Assembly: GCF_900142535.1 (NCBI RefSeq)
Contig: NZ_FRBE01000004.1
Location: 1 to 64,000 of the forward strand
Length of the DNA stretch: 64,000 nt
Reading direction: 5' to 3'
Source: Fibrobacter sp. UWEL
GTDB taxonomy: Bacteria; Fibrobacterota; Fibrobacteria; Fibrobacterales; Fibrobacteraceae
The notes beneath the pieces are model-generated. The model was not told where the DNA came from. It made no database searches and worked only from the letters and a program-made list of their open reading frames with translations. The position numbers and the translations under genes were made by a program. Positions 44,498-53,056 of this stretch are shown one piece after another (positions within the stretch are counted from its first letter, which is position 1; every line of letters starts with the position of its first letter).

Positions 44498-44951
44498 TGT
44501 TCTGGCCTGCTATCGCTCCGGGCTGGTTGTGTTTTGTCTGCTGCGATTCCGGACAGGGTGTTCGTCGCTCCTCCGCTCAGCCCCAAAGGGGCTTCACCCG
44601 GCAGAGCCGGAGTCGTCGCTCGTAAACACCCTATCCTCCATCTCCGCAGACGTGTGTTGGTTCCCGATGGAACGTATTGTAGTTTCAGGATGTTTCGTTT
44701 CGGGACGCTTCGGGATAGTTCCTGCGGCCATCCCGAGATTTAGGGAATGGAGGGAAGGACAAAAGAAATGCCGCGCAACGAACGCGACAAAACGACTGAC
44801 CCGATGTTTTATAGGAAACGACCCTCGACGCGGTAGTGGAGGGGAGTGACGTTGGGATCAACCGACTCCGCGGAGCGGGTGACTGGAGCGCAGCGTAAGG
44901 AGCGGAGGGCGAGACCAATGCCACCCCCGGAACGAAAGCGGAGTACTCAAG
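44498..44951. other. intergenic region without a convincing gene
   Basis: These 454 bp between the RND pump and the DivIC-like gene hold only short frames with unusual composition (many Arg, Pro, Ser), which look like chance frames in GC-rich DNA. Imperfect palindromic words such as GACTCCGCGGAGCGGG occur. No RNA or gene was recognised. Confidence 0.6.
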
Positions 44952-45248
44952 CTACTTGACGAATTGGAAGACCCGTTCCCCTTTGCGGCTCATTCCGTAC
45001 TTGACTCTTAGTTGTTCCTCGATATACAGCGAATCGTTTCTTAATCTCTGGATGGTGAGATTGCGTTCGTCGATGATCTTCTGGAGGGAATCGATGGTGG
45101 TCTGGTAGCTGGTGATTTCGCGGGTGAGTCTGCGCTGCTGCGTGATGCTATTCTTCCCGAATACTAGAGAGAAGACTACCACGATGGTAGCCAGCGTCAG
45201 TACCAGAAGAGGAATGAAGAAACGCTTGCTCAATCTAATTGCTCCCAC
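44952..45248 (-). CDS. DivIC/FtsB-family cell division protein
   Basis: This 98-aa bitopic protein has a short basic N-terminus, one membrane helix (FFIPLLVLTLATIVVVFSLVF) and a coiled coil (LTREITSYQTTIDSLQKIIDERN) followed by LRVKYGMSRKGERVFQF, the septum-initiator pattern. These proteins bridge FtsQ and FtsL in the divisome. It overlaps the end of dprA by 14 nt. Confidence 0.85.
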   Translation of the reverse strand: MGAIRLSKRFFIPLLVLTLATIVVVFSLVFGKNSITQQRRLTREITSYQTTIDSLQKIIDERNLTIQRLRNDSLYIEEQLRVKYGMSRKGERVFQFVK

Positions 45249-46212
45249 TGAAATAGAATTGATAATTGTCCCGAGTTTCGACTAGACCTGCGATCTCGAG
45301 CTCTGTTAATATAGCTAAAATATTGCCAGCCTTAAAGTTACAATCTTTCTGAATTTCCGAAAAAGTCTTCCGGAATCCCTGGAACTGCTTAAAAAGCTGG
45401 ATTGCCTCCTGAGATAGGTCGCATCCCACCTGGGAGAGGCCAGAAAGGCTTGCTGTAGCCTCTGCAGCGCATTTCCCGTTCAAGGACTGCACCTTGGGTA
45501 TTCCTGCCGCCAGAGGCAGGCTCTCGGGCCTGAAAATGGGTGTGGCCTTCCCTTGGTCCAGGTAAAGGTTGGGCCCGCTGGCGGCCTCGCTATCGAAGTC
45601 TCCCGGAACGGCCAGAAGTAGCTTCCCCTCCTGGAGGCAATAGTCGGCGGTAATCAGGGCGCCGCCCTTGGTCTTGCTCTGGACAAGGACGATGGCCCGA
45701 CTCATTCCGCTGATGATGCGGTTTCTTGCAGGGAAGGTCCCGCGATAGCTGGGAAAGTCCCCCGGGTATTCTGTAACGATGGCGCCACCCGATTCCACAA
45801 TGCGTTGGGCCAGTACCCGCCTGTCGCCGGTGAGGGGCGTCTCTAGGCCTTGGGCGATGACCGCTACTGTAGGGATTCCCGCATCGAGGGCGGCCTCGTG
45901 ACAGTAGCTGTCGATACCCTGAGCCAGCCCGGAGATGACAATCGCCTTTGTCCCCATGAGGGAATTCACCAGCCGGCGGCATAACTCCTTGGCGGAATTG
46001 CTGGGGCGTCTTGTTCCTACCATGCCCACCCCGAAGGAATCTGCAGGCGGTAACGTTCCCCTGTAATACAACTGCTTGGGCCTGAGCTTGGATTCCCGAA
46101 GTAGCAAGGGAAATTCCTCATCCCGAATTTCGTGAATGTCTGAACCCGCTCTTTCATTGATCACGGGCGGAACAATCCTGCTGGGTTCAAAATCAAAAAA
46201 AATCTGGGTCAT
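45235..46212 (-). CDS. dprA: DNA processing protein DprA
   Basis: DprA protects incoming single-stranded DNA and loads RecA during natural transformation. The 325-aa protein has the Rossmann core VGMVGTRRPS, VISGLAQGIDSYCHEAAL, TFPARNRIISGMS and VLVQSKTKGGALITADY, followed by a C-terminal winged-helix region. ATG 46212 is chosen; a longer frame runs back through mazG but lacks family similarity. Other transformation genes are not seen here. Confidence 0.92.
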   Translation of the reverse strand: MTQIFFDFEPSRIVPPVINERAGSDIHEIRDEEFPLLLRESKLRPKQLYYRGTLPPADSFGVGMVGTRRPSNSAKELCRRLVNSLMGTKAIVISGLAQGIDSYCHEAALDAGIPTVAVIAQGLETPLTGDRRVLAQRIVESGGAIVTEYPGDFPSYRGTFPARNRIISGMSRAIVLVQSKTKGGALITADYCLQEGKLLLAVPGDFDSEAASGPNLYLDQGKATPIFRPESLPLAAGIPKVQSLNGKCAAEATASLSGLSQVGCDLSQEAIQLFKQFQGFRKTFSEIQKDCNFKAGNILAILTELEIAGLVETRDNYQFYFSGSN

Positions 46213-46233
46213 ACTCTTTCTATCTTGTGCCAT

Positions 46234-47052
46234 ATGAAATACACCTTTGACGATCTTGTGAAAATCATGGCCACTCTCCGCTCGGAAAATGGCTGCCCCT
46301 GGGACCGCAAGCAGACGCATCAGTCTTTGTTGCCTTACTTGGTGGAAGAATCCCACGAGTATATCGATGCCGCCCAGGCTGGCGACAAGGTCCATATGGC
46401 CGAGGAACTGGGGGATGTTCTCTTCCAGGTGGTTTTCCACTCTCAGGTTGCAAAGGACAACGGAGACTTCTGCATCGACGATGTGGTGCAGGGTATCTGT
46501 GAGAAAATGATCCGCCGTCACCCTCACGTTTTTGGCGATGCTAAGGTGGACGACGCAAGCGAGGTCACCCGACGTTGGGAACGTATTAAGGCCGCGGAAA
46601 AGAATAATCAGGATATGGCGGGGAAGTCCGCTATGGACAAAGTAAGCAAGAGCATGCCCACGCTGGCCCGTGCCCAGGAAATACAACGCCGTGCAGCAAA
46701 GGTTGGCTTTGACTGGATTGAGGCGGAACCTGTGTTCAATAAGGCCGTGGAAGAATTTAGTGAATTCCGTTCCGAAATGCAAGCGGCGACTTCGGAAAAT
46801 CCAAACGTGGACCGTATGGAAGACGAGTTCGGCGATATTTTGTTCAGCCTGGTGAACGTGGCCCGTCATTGCGGGTTCAATGCGGCCCTTGCTCTGGAAC
46901 GAGCCAACAGTAAATTCGAGAAACGTTTCCGCGTGGTAGAACAGCTGGCCCGTGACGAAGGCAAGGAAATGAAGGAAGAAACTCCGGAACGTCTTCAGGA
47001 ACTGTGGCGAGAAGCTAAGTCCCGAACAAAGTCGTCCAGTTCCAAGGTCTAG
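46234..47052 (+). CDS. mazG: nucleoside triphosphate pyrophosphohydrolase MazG
   Basis: MazG hydrolyses (d)NTPs to monophosphates, removing abnormal nucleotides. The 272-aa protein has two MazG repeats: the first with NGCPWDRKQTHQSL and EESHEYIDA, the second with FNKAVEEFSEF and EDEFGDILFSLVNVARH, whose acidic residues bind magnesium. ATG 46234 is preferred over a TTG at 46225. The gene is divergent from dprA with only 21 bp between start codons. TATCTT at 46221-46226 could be a -10 box 7 nt before the ATG. Confidence 0.93.
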   Translation: MKYTFDDLVKIMATLRSENGCPWDRKQTHQSLLPYLVEESHEYIDAAQAGDKVHMAEELGDVLFQVVFHSQVAKDNGDFCIDDVVQGICEKMIRRHPHVFGDAKVDDASEVTRRWERIKAAEKNNQDMAGKSAMDKVSKSMPTLARAQEIQRRAAKVGFDWIEAEPVFNKAVEEFSEFRSEMQAATSENPNVDRMEDEFGDILFSLVNVARHCGFNAALALERANSKFEKRFRVVEQLARDEGKEMKEETPERLQELWREAKSRTKSSSSKV

Positions 47053-47147
47053 AATTCCTTAGAACATTGTGGCATAATCCATTTTAGAATGTTTTTCCTG
47101 GGAGTGGCGTTTTGAATAAAAAGTCTTCCCGGGGAATGAACGTGGTG

Positions 47148-47153
47148 TATATT
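47148..47153 (+). promoter_or_regulatory. -10 box for the candidate ncRNA
   Basis: TATATT matches the window's -10 pattern and lies 7 nt before the first base-paired nucleotide of the RNA. A -35 box is not clear. Confidence 0.5.
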
Positions 47154-47159
47154 ATCAAT

Positions 47160-47290
47160 GTGCTTCCAACCTATTCTGGTTTTCGAGACGGGATGCCGGC
47201 CTCTAACCGCGGAGTAGATTAGGTAGGAAGCACACTTGTTCTCTTCTAATTCCACTGAACCCTGCGGGCTCGCCTCGCAGGGTTCTTTTT
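47160..47290 (+). ncRNA. candidate structured non-coding RNA, class unknown
   Basis: A 14-nt closing stem (47160-47173 with 47220-47233, one mismatch) encloses a second hairpin in which GGTT and AACC frame GAG-CGG/CCG-CTC around a GATG loop. A rho-independent terminator ends the unit (AACCCTGCG 47258-47266 with CGCAGGGTT 47276-47284, then CTTTTT). A TATATT box lies just upstream. No open frame is convincing. It does not fit 4.5S, tmRNA or RNase P; a small 6S-type RNA or a cis-regulator cannot be excluded. Confidence 0.5.
47258..47290 (+). terminator. terminator of the candidate ncRNA
   Basis: Nine base pairs with a 9-nt loop, then CTTTTTAT. Confidence 0.85.
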
Positions 47291-47346
47291 ATATGGGGAG
47301 GCGTCGGTAAAATGCCTTCTCTGTGTTGTGCGAAATCCAAATAAAG

Positions 47347-47376
47347 AAGTCCCGCGAAATATCGCGGGACTTTTCT
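47347..47376. terminator. bidirectional terminator-like hairpin
   Basis: AAGTCCCGCG (47347-47356) pairs with CGCGGGACTT (47363-47372), with T on the plus side and A before it. It lies between the ncRNA and fusA and could serve either strand. Confidence 0.65.
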
Positions 47377-47421
47377 ACTTGAATAAGAATGATGTTCAGT
47401 GATGGTTTCCCTGTGAGCAAA

Positions 47422-47447
47422 ACAAAAACCTCGGTGTTAACCGAGGT
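47422..47447 (-). terminator. terminator of fusA
   Basis: ACCTCGGT (47428-47435) pairs with ACCGAGGT (47440-47447), loop GTTA. The minus strand continues into TTTTTG. It is 64 bp past the fusA stop. Confidence 0.85.
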
Positions 47448-47511
47448 CTTTGTTTTAGCGAGAGCGTGGGCTTACGAGAGGTTTTATCCTGCCTTAGCCC
47501 ATGCGGTCGTG

Positions 47512-49641
47512 TTAAGCTCTTGCGCCAGCCTTGTCGCCGTACTTCTTGATGAGTTCTTCCTGGATGTTGCGCGGCACCGGAGAGTACTTTGCAAATTCCA
47601 TGGTGAATTCAGCCTTACCCTGAGTCATAGAACGCAGGTCAGTTGCGTAACCGAACATTTCGGACAGCGGAACTTCAGCGGTGATGGTGGTCATGCCCAG
47701 TTCTTCGTTAGTACCAACGATGGTACCACGACGCTGAGAAACGTTACCAACAACGGAACCCTGGAATTCGGTCGGGGTCTGGATTTCAACCTTCATGATC
47801 GGTTCGAGGATCTGAGCGCCAGCCTTAGCGAAAGCTTCGCGGAAAGCCATACGAGCAGCAACCTGGAAGGCCATATCGGAAGAGTCAACGGGGTGGAAAG
47901 CACCATCCTGAACGTCCATTTCGATACCCACAACCGGGAAGCCGATCAAGGAACCAGCCTGCATGCAGCTCTGGAAGCCCTTATCGCAGGACGGGATGTA
48001 TTCCTTAGGAATACGGCCGCCAACGACGGAGTTAACGAAGTTGTAAACCTTTTCGGAGTCGCCTTCAACAGCCATCGGACGCATTTCGCCGACAACCTTA
48101 GCGTACTGACCGCTACCACCGGTCTGCTTCTTATGAGTGTAGTCGAACTTGGAAGAACGAGTGATGGTTTCGCGGTATGCAACCTGCGGAGCACCAGTCT
48201 GAACGTCAACCTTGTATTCACGACGCATACGTTCGATGTAAACGTCCAGGTGAAGTTCGCCCATACCCTTGATGATGGTTTCGCCAGATTCCTTGTTCAC
48301 TTCGACCTGGAAAGTCGGGTCTTCCTTAGTGAAGCGGTTCAGAGCCTTGGACATGTTGTCCAGGTCGTCACGGTTCTTAGCTTCGATCACCAATTCGATA
48401 ACCGGGTTAGGAACGTGCATGGAGGTCATGTTGTAGTTGTTCTTGCCATCGGTAAAGGTAGTACCGGATGCGCAGTCAATACCGAACAGAGCAACGATGT
48501 CGCCTGCACCAGCTTCGGTGATATCCACCATTTCGTCAGCGTGCATACGAACGAGACGGCCAACGGAAACCTTCTTGCCAGTGGAGATGTTGGTGATCAT
48601 GTCACCCTTCTTGATCACACCCTGGTATACGCGGATGTAGGTCAGCTGACCGTAGCGGTCGTTCACCAGCTTAAATGCGTAGGAGACCATGGGAGCGTTG
48701 TCTTCGGACTTCAGAACAACTTCTGCTTCTTCGTTGTTCAGGTCGAGAGCCTTGTTTTCAACTTCGGTCGGGTTCGGGAGGTAGTCCACAACACCGTCCA
48801 GGAGCTTCTGGATACCGATGTTCTTATGAGCGGAGCCCATGAACACGGGGGTCACGTCGAGGCTAATGCAAGCTTCGCGGATGGTCTTCTTGATGAGAGC
48901 CTTGTCGATTTCGTCAACGCCGTACTTGCCTTCCATAGCAAGTTCCATGATTTCGTCGTTGTAGTCAGCGCAGCAGTCAACCAGCTTTTCGCGGTATTCC
49001 TGAGCCTGGTCAGCCAGTTCAGCAGGAATTTCGGTTTCGCGCATGTCGTCGCCGTTGTCGCCTTCGAAGTAGTAAGCCTTCATTTCAACCAGGTCAACCA
49101 CACCCTTCAGCTGGTCTTCCAGACCGATAGGAATCTGCATGACGCAGGGCTTGTGGTTCAGCTTTTCCTGGAGCATCACTGCAACGCGGAGCGGATTTGC
49201 ACCGGAACGGTCGCACTTGTTGACAAACACAACACGAGGCACATGGTAGCGCTTCATCTGGCGGTCAACGGTAATAGACTGAGACTGAACGCCTTCCACG
49301 CCAGTAAGAACGAGGATAGCACCGTCAAGCACACGGAGAGAACGTTCAACTTCGATAGTGAAGTCCACGTGCCCCGGGGTATCGATGATGTTAATGGTGT
49401 CGGCTTCGCCAGACTTAGTGTGGGTCCAGCTTGCGAAGGTAGCAGCAGACTGAATGGTGATGCCGCGTTCGCGTTCGAGTTCCATGGAGTCCATCGTGGC
49501 ACCCACACCGTCCTTACCACGAACTTCGTGGATAGCGTGAATACGCTTGGTGTAGTAGAGGATACGTTCGGTAAGAGTGGTCTTACCGGAGTCAATGTGG
49601 GCAGAAATACCAATATTTCTGTGAGTAGTAATGTTTTTCAT
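47512..49641 (-). CDS. fusA: translation elongation factor G
   Basis: EF-G is the GTPase that drives ribosomal translocation. The 709-aa protein has G1 AHIDSGKTT (14-22), [11 protein letters not shown] in switch [17 protein letters not shown] and [10 protein letters not shown] (G4), then domains II-V, ending [11 protein letters not shown]. The segment [20 protein letters not shown] is typical of the EF-G1 subfamily found in spirochaetes, planctomycetes and mitochondria, rather than the MDWMEQEQERGIT form. ATG 49641 is used; a GTG four codons upstream is possible. Confidence 0.96.
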   Translation of the reverse strand: MKNITTHRNIGISAHIDSGKTTLTERILYYTKRIHAIHEVRGKDGVGATMDSMELERERGITIQSAATFASWTHTKSGEADTINIIDTPGHVDFTIEVERSLRVLDGAILVLTGVEGVQSQSITVDRQMKRYHVPRVVFVNKCDRSGANPLRVAVMLQEKLNHKPCVMQIPIGLEDQLKGVVDLVEMKAYYFEGDNGDDMRETEIPAELADQAQEYREKLVDCCADYNDEIMELAMEGKYGVDEIDKALIKKTIREACISLDVTPVFMGSAHKNIGIQKLLDGVVDYLPNPTEVENKALDLNNEEAEVVLKSEDNAPMVSYAFKLVNDRYGQLTYIRVYQGVIKKGDMITNISTGKKVSVGRLVRMHADEMVDITEAGAGDIVALFGIDCASGTTFTDGKNNYNMTSMHVPNPVIELVIEAKNRDDLDNMSKALNRFTKEDPTFQVEVNKESGETIIKGMGELHLDVYIERMRREYKVDVQTGAPQVAYRETITRSSKFDYTHKKQTGGSGQYAKVVGEMRPMAVEGDSEKVYNFVNSVVGGRIPKEYIPSCDKGFQSCMQAGSLIGFPVVGIEMDVQDGAFHPVDSSDMAFQVAARMAFREAFAKAGAQILEPIMKVEIQTPTEFQGSVVGNVSQRRGTIVGTNEELGMTTITAEVPLSEMFGYATDLRSMTQGKAEFTMEFAKYSPVPRNIQEELIKKYGDKAGARA

Positions 49642-49720
49642 TTTTTTTTCCACAAATGGAGTTGATGTTTATTTGAGTTGCGCCCAAAGATAGAAAATAA
49701 TTCTGGGAACTTAAAGCCCC

Positions 49721-51178
49721 CTAGTGCTTTTTGATGGCCAAACGGGTGCAGATCAGGGCCAAAATGCCCAAAACGAGCCAAATTAGGTAACTATGGTGAT
49801 CCATGAAGGCTCCATAGTTCATAAAGTAGCGCTGTGCTATCCAGTTGTTAAAATCCCAATTTTGAAGTTTTTCGGGCAATTCAGGGGTGTTGATGGGGAA
49901 AAAGAAGTGGGAAAGCAGCAACTGGAGGGCTACAAGAATTGCAACGGCCCTTTTCTCAAGATTCATCTGGTCCAGCACTTTGCCCAGGGGCAAAAGCAGG
50001 ATGGGCATGAAACTGGTCATGTGGCGGCTTTCGCTATCCAGGGAGAAACCTAATATAATAAGGAGTAAAATCAGGTGTCCCAGGGACTGGCGAGAGAATG
50101 CCCGACAGAATTCCTTGAACTTCAGGATAATGAGGCAGGGTAGTATCCCGTAGTACACCACCAGTCCCGCCAGGGGAATCAGGGGATACTTGATGGGCCT
50201 GAACAGAATCTGCAGGCTGAAAATGATGGGGTTGGATACTAGTTCGTCGTTGGACAGGTGCTTCAGCAGCAATCTGGAAATCAATGCGATACCAAGAATC
50301 AGGACGAATCTCTTCCAGGGGAACTTCTTGATGAATTCCTTGGGATGGACCCAGATGTCCCAGGGGATTGCCCTGAGCGCAATGACCAGCACTCCCGTGA
50401 ATACAACCAGGGACAATGCGGTTACTACTGGGGAGGGGGTGATATCCGGATTGATATGCAGAAGAATACCCAGCCAGTGCTGATTGCCCGTAATTAAAAA
50501 TACCCCGGTGATACCAAGAATCACTAGCGCATAGAGACCTGCGGTGGCAGGAGCAAAGGCTTTCTTGACCAGGTTGGGGATTGCGGGAACGGACCCTTCG
50601 GCTTTTTTATGGAACAGGGTGAGAATGAAAATCTGCTCGGCAACAAGGGGCCAGGTGATGATGCCTAGGGAGCCTACGCCAATGGCCGCCTTGTGGAATC
50701 CTTTCAAGTATAACAGGTAGGAACCCATGGCGATACTGAGGGCAAAGGCGTCTGTCTGATAAAGTTCGTAACCGCAGTTTTTCAGGAAAAAGTGATTCAG
50801 GAAAAAGCAGGCGAAAAGAACGATGCAGGTGGATTCTTTCCAGCGGAGGTGACGAGCCATTTGGCAGAACAGGAAAATCAGCAGAAGCAGGTTGGCGTAA
50901 TGCAGTCCAATCATGGCATGCATTAGGTTCTGATGGGTGGCCTCGATCCCCAAGGTTCCAAAAGCGAGATTGATCAGGAAAAAGGGAAAGATTCGCTGGA
51001 TGCGAAAGTTATCGTAACCCTTGTTCAGGATATCCGAGGTAAAGTTTTCTGCGACGGTCCTGTAGAATTCGCCGTCAAAGCCCGCCCCGTCATTCATGGG
51101 GATTTTTTCGCCAACGATACTGATGGAGAAAAGCCCCAGAAGGAGGAAAAGTAAAATCGCGAAACTACTTTTCTTCAT
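49721..51178 (-). CDS. polytopic membrane protein, possibly GT-C type
   Basis: This 485-aa protein has about eleven membrane helices. The first loop contains MNDGAGFDGEFYRTVAENF, acidic residues after the first helix as in GT-C glycosyltransferases, and NFRIQRIFPFF follows. No clear family could be fixed. Its start overlaps the end of the EcsC-family gene by 14 nt. Confidence 0.75.
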   Translation of the reverse strand: MKKSSFAILLFLLLGLFSISIVGEKIPMNDGAGFDGEFYRTVAENFTSDILNKGYDNFRIQRIFPFFLINLAFGTLGIEATHQNLMHAMIGLHYANLLLLIFLFCQMARHLRWKESTCIVLFACFFLNHFFLKNCGYELYQTDAFALSIAMGSYLLYLKGFHKAAIGVGSLGIITWPLVAEQIFILTLFHKKAEGSVPAIPNLVKKAFAPATAGLYALVILGITGVFLITGNQHWLGILLHINPDITPSPVVTALSLVVFTGVLVIALRAIPWDIWVHPKEFIKKFPWKRFVLILGIALISRLLLKHLSNDELVSNPIIFSLQILFRPIKYPLIPLAGLVVYYGILPCLIILKFKEFCRAFSRQSLGHLILLLIILGFSLDSESRHMTSFMPILLLPLGKVLDQMNLEKRAVAILVALQLLLSHFFFPINTPELPEKLQNWDFNNWIAQRYFMNYGAFMDHHSYLIWLVLGILALICTRLAIKKH

Positions 51179-51815
51179 TAGTCGGGCTGGGTTCTACGAT
51201 TTCTGCTTCCGTTACGGTGGGCTGGTCAGACAGAGCCTTGAAATAGGAGTCTGCTGTCTTACCCACTTCCGTAGTATCGTAGTACGTGTAGGCTCCGTTA
51301 CCCAGTGCGCCAATAGCGGGGATGGCACGGAGGGCTGCACGTCCGATGAACTTGGTGGAAATCTTCAGGCCGATTTTCTGGACAATCTTCTGGAGGGCGG
51401 TGAGGGATAGCTTTTGCACCACTAGGCGGCTGCCGGTACGAACCACAACGTCTCGCATGAGGGAGGCTGCGCTATGGCGGAACAGGCACCAGACCATGGC
51501 TTCGCGGCTCAACAGGCCGATCTTACCATAGGTGGCTGCAATATCTGCGACCAACTGCGCCTGGATTCGCCACACGGCAACAATGTCCGGAATGGAGGTA
51601 AGTACGCCGGTAAGACCTGCGGGAACAGAAAGAGTGGCACTGACTGCGGATGCCTTCAGGGACGCCTGGGTAATAAGCTTTCTAACCTTGGCGGCCTGCT
51701 CGTCGGACTTTTCGTACAGCGATTCCGGAATGTCGGTAATGACATCCAGGAGAATGTTGGTGATCTTGTCCTTCAGCTTTTCGGCAGTTTCTTTCTTGTT
51801 TTCCTTTTTATCCAT
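51165..51815 (-). CDS. EcsC-family protein
   Basis: This 216-aa protein contains the EcsC-family central segment: LTGVLTSIPDIVAVWRIQAQLVADIAATYG and, later, AALRAIPAIGALGNGAYTYYDTTEVGKTADSYF. EcsC proteins are membrane-associated with unknown function; in Bacillus ecsC is linked to an ABC transporter operon. GAGGT lies 7 nt before ATG 51815, rejecting a longer frame. Confidence 0.8.
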   Translation of the reverse strand: MDKKENKKETAEKLKDKITNILLDVITDIPESLYEKSDEQAAKVRKLITQASLKASAVSATLSVPAGLTGVLTSIPDIVAVWRIQAQLVADIAATYGKIGLLSREAMVWCLFRHSAASLMRDVVVRTGSRLVVQKLSLTALQKIVQKIGLKISTKFIGRAALRAIPAIGALGNGAYTYYDTTEVGKTADSYFKALSDQPTVTEAEIVEPSPTNEEK

Positions 51816-51825
51816 ACGGGACCTC

Positions 51826-51853
51826 AAAAAAAGCATGCTCTTGTGAACATGCT
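51826..51853 (-). terminator. terminator between the 111-aa gene and the EcsC-family gene
   Basis: AGCATG (51832-51837) pairs with CATGCT (51848-51853). On the minus strand the hairpin is followed by TTTTTT (51826-51831). The stem is short, so strength is moderate. It lies 12 bp past the stop of the 111-aa gene. Confidence 0.6.
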
Positions 51854-51865
51854 CTATAATATATA

Positions 51866-52201
51866 TTAAAACAGGATTTTAGCAATGCCGCCCGCAAGGC
51901 CAGGAACGTTGTACCGTAGGGTTCTGTCTCCCAGCCAGTAGTCTAGAGCCTCGTTGATCCAGATTCTCTCGCAGGTGATTTTCCGAATCACGAGATCCGT
52001 TCCGGACTGTGCGTCGTCCAGGTAGTAGAACCCGCGAAAAGAGATGGGGGCGATTTCGCCGTGCAGGAGAACGGAGGCATCGATAATACCTTGTTCAGAG
52101 TCGATGGAAATGGTCTGGACGTCACCGAACCGGCGGACCAGTTCGTGATTCCGTACAAATTTCTCGACAGCCTTGTCGCGGAGATTACTAAGTAGAGACA
52201 T
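51866..52201 (-). CDS. conserved hypothetical protein (111 aa)
   Basis: This 111-aa soluble protein (start MSLLSNLRDKAVEKFVRNHELV) alternates helix and strand and has ISFRGFYYLDDAQSGTDLVI in the centre and GGIAKILF at the end. No family was recognised. It overlaps the map stop by one base (TAATG) and so is probably translated with it. Confidence 0.75.
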   Translation of the reverse strand: MSLLSNLRDKAVEKFVRNHELVRRFGDVQTISIDSEQGIIDASVLLHGEIAPISFRGFYYLDDAQSGTDLVIRKITCERIWINEALDYWLGDRTLRYNVPGLAGGIAKILF

Positions 52202-52962
52202 TAGCGGGGCAGGGTCAGAATTTCAATTCCATCCTTGGTGCGAACCATGGTGTGTTCCCACTGTGCGCTCAAGGAACCATCGCGAGTAACTGCGGTCCAA
52301 CCGTCGGACAGGGTCTTGGTACCCGGACGGCCTGCGTTCAGCATGGGCTCGATGGTGAATACGTTACCCACTTCGATGAAGGAGGGATATTCGTTGTTAC
52401 GGAAGTGGAACACCAGGGGATCTTCGTGGAAGCCACGACCGATGCCATGACCGCAGTAGTCCTGCACCACGCTGAAGCCGTGTTCGTCGGCGATGTCCTG
52501 GATGGCGTTACCGATGTCGTACCAGCGGGCACCCTGTTCACCTGCGGCGCGGATGCCTTCTTCCATAGCGAACTTGGCGGTGTCCACCAGTTCCTGAGCC
52601 AGCTTGCTGACCTTGCCAACGCAGAACATGGCGGAGGTATCGCCGTGGTAGCCCTGGAGGATGGTGGTAATGTCGATGTTCACGATGTCTCCATCCTTCA
52701 GGATGGTGTTTGCGCTGGGAATGCCATGGCACACCACTTCATTGATGCTGATGCATGCGTAGCGGGGATAGCCGTGGTAACCCTTACAGGCGGAGATGCC
52801 CTTGTGCTGGCGGGTGTAGTCACCGATGAATTCATCGATTTCCAGGGTGGAAACGCCGGGCTTGCACATTTCGCCTGCGCGAATCAGGGTTTCTGCAGCC
52901 AGAGCACCTGCATCGCGGATCAGTTCAATTTCTTTTGCGGATTTAACTTTAATCTTAGCCAT
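52201..52962 (-). CDS. map: methionine aminopeptidase, type I
   Basis: Map removes the initiator methionine from nascent proteins. The 253-aa enzyme has the pita-bread metal ligands: KDGDIVNIDIT and HGDTSAMFCVG (Asp pair), GHGIGRGFHEDP (His), FTIEPMLN (Glu) and SAQWEHTMV (Glu). There is no zinc-finger extension, as usual for bacterial enzymes. Confidence 0.96.
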   Translation of the reverse strand: MAKIKVKSAKEIELIRDAGALAAETLIRAGEMCKPGVSTLEIDEFIGDYTRQHKGISACKGYHGYPRYACISINEVVCHGIPSANTILKDGDIVNIDITTILQGYHGDTSAMFCVGKVSKLAQELVDTAKFAMEEGIRAAGEQGARWYDIGNAIQDIADEHGFSVVQDYCGHGIGRGFHEDPLVFHFRNNEYPSFIEVGNVFTIEPMLNAGRPGTKTLSDGWTAVTRDGSLSAQWEHTMVRTKDGIEILTLPR

Positions 52963-53025
52963 AATATACCTTTAGGGGTTAGGGGATATTTCAGCAAGTT
53001 TTTCCTGCAAATCTCTATACCCTAA

Positions 53026-53053
53026 TCTCTAGTCTCTAGTCTCTAGTCTCTAG
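53026..53053. repeat. heptanucleotide tandem repeat TCTCTAG x4
   Basis: Four perfect copies of TCTCTAG lie just before the end of the DEAD-box gene (stop at 53057), with degenerate copies on both sides. Slippage at this tract could alter the spacing between the helicase gene and map but not either protein. Confidence 0.85.
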
Positions 53054-53056
53054 TTT

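Noticed and set aside
44529-44924. Short frames of 69-106 aa after the RND pump
   Set aside because: Arg/Ser/Pro-rich, overlapping on both strands, without ribosome binding sites or family patterns.
47160-47234. The ncRNA as a c-di-GMP (GEMM) riboswitch
   Set aside because: A few words look similar, but the conserved GEMM core and a fitting downstream gene are missing.
47389-49665. A 758-aa plus-strand frame opposite fusA
   Set aside because: Shadow of EF-G; highly biased composition and no start signal.
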